Assembly (NCBI GenBank): GCA_013415695.1
Contig: JAAEEP010000017.1
Coordinates: forward strand, 1-45,992
Length of the DNA stretch: 45,992 nt
Origin: Methanomassiliicoccales archaeon
GTDB lineage: Archaea > Thermoplasmatota > Thermoplasmata > Methanomassiliicoccales > JAAEEP01
Reading direction: 5' to 3'
The notes under the pieces are model-generated. The model was not told the DNA's origin. It saw only the letters and a program-made list of their open reading frames with translations, and ran no database searches. This document shows, in pieces, positions 43,984 through 45,992 of the stretch. The position numbers and the translations under genes are program-made. Each line of letters begins with the position of its first letter. Positions within the stretch are counted from its first letter, which is position 1.

Positions 43984-45297
43984 GATCCTTTTACTCTTTC
44001 TTCCTTTTCCGATACCTGAGTAGTAGAATCCAGCATTTTCGCACATCTCCGCATCGAAGAGATCGCGCCCGTCCACGATCACTTTCGTCCTCATCCTACT
44101 GGATATGAAATCTAGGGTCAGTGTCTCATATATGGTGTGATCGGTAACAAAGATGGCACAGTCTGAACCATCCAGCGCTTCATCCAGTTTCTTGGTGAGT
44201 GGAGCCCTATACTCCTCATTCGCGTAGGGGTCGTGGACCACCACATCAGAATCCTCGATGAACTCGTCGATTATGGGCTTGGCCGGCGAGTTACGCGTAT
44301 CACCGGAATCTTTGAGAAATCCCAGGCCAAGGATCGTGACCCTTGCCCCCTCGATGTCGACACCTGCCTCCGCCATGGCTATTCTAGCAAGCTGCGCAAG
44401 ATGGATGGGCATCATGTCGTTGATCTTTCTCGCTACTGGGATGAGGTCCGTTGTGTCCTTGGACACGGATGAAACCAGGAGCCATGGGTCCTTTGGAATG
44501 CAGTGGCCTCCAACACCTGAGCCTGGATAGTGCATATCTCGGAAGGGAGATGTGTTGACCAGTTTCCGGATCTCAAAAGCATCAGCCCCCAACTCTTCGC
44601 AAGCAAGGGCGATCTCGTTCGCGAAAGCGATCTGCACATCCCTGTATGCATTCTCCACGGTCTTCGTGATCTCAGCGGACAGCATATCAGTCTCGTGAAT
44701 TTCGGCATCTACCAAGCGGGAATAATATGCCCTTGCCTTCTTGATCGATTCCTCATCAAGGCCTCCAAGCGTTCTTTGATAGGTACTCATATTCAACAGG
44801 AGTCTCCCAGGCATGACTCTCTCGGGACAGTGCACTAGCAAGAAGTCTTTCCCTGCTTTGAGGCCACTCTCCTCCTCGAGTATGGGTAGGACCATTCCGT
44901 CCATGGTTCCAGGTGGAATGGTGGATTCGATTGATATCAGAGTGCCATTGGCCATGTTCCTCCCGATGTCTCTGATTGCATTCTCAAGAGGCTCCAAGTT
45001 AGGTTTTCTCTTCTCCTCCATTGGAGTATTCACGCAGACGAACACCGCATCAGTTCCAGAGATTGCGGAGGTATTGTTGGAGGCAGTAAGAAGCCCTAAG
45101 GACACAACCCTTTCCAGCAGTTCGTCCAATCCAGGTTCCTCTCCCTTGAGCGGGTTCCTGCCTGCATGGATGTGGGACACCCGAATCTCGTCCTTGTCGA
45201 TTCCAATGACCTTAACGCCGCTCTCTGCCAGCTTGCAGGCGAGCGGGAGACCTACGTATCCCAGCCCAACTACCGACACCGTGTCCTCGTTCATCAT
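43972..45297 (-). CDS. wecC: UDP-N-acetyl-D-mannosamine dehydrogenase-like nucleotide-sugar dehydrogenase
   Basis: A 441-residue UDP-glucose/GDP-mannose dehydrogenase family protein. VVGLGYVGLPLACKLAE (8-24) is the NAD-binding site; catalytic Cys266 stands in GGHCIPKDPW; VCVNTPMEEKRKPNL and ILGLGFLKDSGDTRNSP are also typical. It oxidises a UDP-HexNAc to the uronic acid for surface polysaccharide or N-glycan. The choice of ManNAc over GlcNAc substrate is by family resemblance only. ATG 45297 has GGAGG directly upstream, so the second ATG at 45294 is also possible. Confidence 0.9.
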   Translation of the reverse strand: MMNEDTVSVVGLGYVGLPLACKLAESGVKVIGIDKDEIRVSHIHAGRNPLKGEEPGLDELLERVVSLGLLTASNNTSAISGTDAVFVCVNTPMEEKRKPNLEPLENAIRDIGRNMANGTLISIESTIPPGTMDGMVLPILEEESGLKAGKDFLLVHCPERVMPGRLLLNMSTYQRTLGGLDEESIKKARAYYSRLVDAEIHETDMLSAEITKTVENAYRDVQIAFANEIALACEELGADAFEIRKLVNTSPFRDMHYPGSGVGGHCIPKDPWLLVSSVSKDTTDLIPVARKINDMMPIHLAQLARIAMAEAGVDIEGARVTILGLGFLKDSGDTRNSPAKPIIDEFIEDSDVVVHDPYANEEYRAPLTKKLDEALDGSDCAIFVTDHTIYETLTLDFISSRMRTKVIVDGRDLFDAEMCENAGFYYSGIGKGRKSKRISKR

Positions 45298-45436
45298 CCT
45301 CCAAATGGGAGTGCGTCCAATAAATGTATCCTCCTCATCGATACGGTTATAGTCTCAGTCAAGGATTCATTGATATCTAAGACCGGGGGAACGGCGGACA
45401 CCATCGTTTTTCCGGGCATCAGGGGGGTTCACAGAA

Positions 45437-45992
45437 TTGGGGGACAGACCGCCGACTTCCCAAGGCCGTCCAGCAACTTGGAGTGCATTATTCCTCACCA
45501 TATTATCTGCCGTGTTGATCATGGGCGCATTCATAATTCCTATCCATCCGGTCATAGCCGAGGCGGGGGAGTGGACATCGACCGTGATCGACGACGAGGG
45601 CGATGTCGGTCAGTACTCATCCATTGCCATCGATCCCGAAGGCGATGTCCATATCAGCTATAGCGATCAGACAAATGAGAATCTGAAGTACGCAAGTAAC
45701 GAAAGCGGTCAATGGCACCTGACCGTGGTAGATAGTGAGATGACCGTGGGAGCCTGGACCTCGATTGCGGTGGATTCAGAGGGCAACTCCCACATAAGTT
45801 ATATGAACTACACCCTCGGAGAGTTGAAGTACGCAACCGGTGCTTGGATAGGCTGGTCGAACCAGACCGTTGATAATTCGACCGTCGCGGGAAGATACTC
45901 CTCTATCGCTCTCGACGAAGATGATAAGGTCCACATCTCGTACTATGACAGCACCAATAACAATCTCAAATACGCCACAAACTTCAATGGAT
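45437..45992 (+). CDS. Secreted repeat protein, partial at right edge
   Basis: An open frame runs off the end of the window. TTG 45437 is a good start: GGGGGGTT lies about ten bases upstream, and the product begins with a positively charged segment and a signal peptide (ALFLTILSAVLIMGAFIIP). From about residue 45 there are three repeats of about 47 residues with the pattern YSSIAIDxxGxxHISYxDxxNxxLKYA, as in beta-propeller-like surface proteins. The rest of the protein is unseen. It is divergent from wecC and may be a surface or binding protein. Confidence 0.8.
   Translation, partial: MGDRPPTSQGRPATWSALFLTILSAVLIMGAFIIPIHPVIAEAGEWTSTVIDDEGDVGQYSSIAIDPEGDVHISYSDQTNENLKYASNESGQWHLTVVDSEMTVGAWTSIAVDSEGNSHISYMNYTLGELKYATGAWIGWSNQTVDNSTVAGRYSSIALDEDDKVHISYYDSTNNNLKYATNFNG

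Noticed and set aside
1-45992. tRNA, rRNA and CRISPR arrays
   Set aside because: Intergenic regions were read for cloverleaf and regular direct-repeat patterns; none was found, although a weak RNA gene could be missed by eye.

Overview
The window is archaeal chromosome. Archaeal markers are the RNA polymerase K subunit, ribosomal protein S2 followed by a MEMO-family gene, a replication protein A gene with its RPA-associated partner, PurP, and a trans-prenyl diphosphate synthase. TATA-like boxes lie about 25-35 nt upstream of several starts, and many genes have GGTGA or GGAGG ribosome binding sites. Together with two large secreted cysteine peptidases (gingipain-like C25 and papain-like C1), a type IV pilin-like remnant, AMP-forming acetyl-CoA synthetase and a membrane-anchored acetolactate decarboxylase, this suggests a heterotrophic, protein-degrading lineage, perhaps of Thermoplasmatota type. 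That placement is inference; no rRNA is present.

Layout. 1-2733: tail of a YjbQ-family gene, a DUF5714-like Cys-rich protein, and an overlapping pair of alpha/beta hydrolase and QueG-like iron-sulfur protein. 2841-7140: secreted gingipain-like protease with a hairpin terminator, divergent from a small anchored surface protein across an AT-rich promoter island. 7222-13844: phytoene-desaturase-like flavoprotein, Rieske ferredoxin, a proteasome-beta-like protein, nitroreductase, an operon of a (degenerate ribokinase)-AAA ATPase plus a helical-repeat protein, and a zinc ribbon protein. 14097-16402: a small-molecule kinase overlapping an enolase homologue that has lost conserved active-site residues. 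16783-20958: papain-like protease with nine fibronectin III units. 20982-26076: prenyl diphosphate synthase, ABC-class ATPase, CBS protein, acetyl-CoA synthetase. 26077-27274: gene-poor stretch with a probable operator, a frameshifted pilin-like remnant and a zinc ribbon protein. 27495-29962: leuC/leuD-type dehydratase and the acetolactate decarboxylase. 30156-34246: rpoK, rpsB, MEMO and three zinc-ribbon membrane proteins. 34263-37216: RPA operon and an unrecognised protein. 37362-45992: VTT-like membrane protein, PurP, PdxS, aminotransferase, Trm112, Gfo/Idh oxidoreductase, threonine aldolase, nucleotide-sugar dehydrogenase, and the start of a secreted repeat protein running off the window.

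How the genes fit together. Extracellular proteolysis feeds amino acids to PLP enzymes (aminotransferase, threonine aldolase, with PdxS making the cofactor) and to acetyl-CoA/acetate exchange. Informational genes (rpoK, rpsB, RPA, Trm112) are interspersed. The most unusual parts are the kinase/enolase-like operon, the degenerate-ribokinase/AAA plus helical-repeat operon, and the stand-alone proteasome-beta-like protein. All functional statements rest on reading motifs by eye, without database searches.
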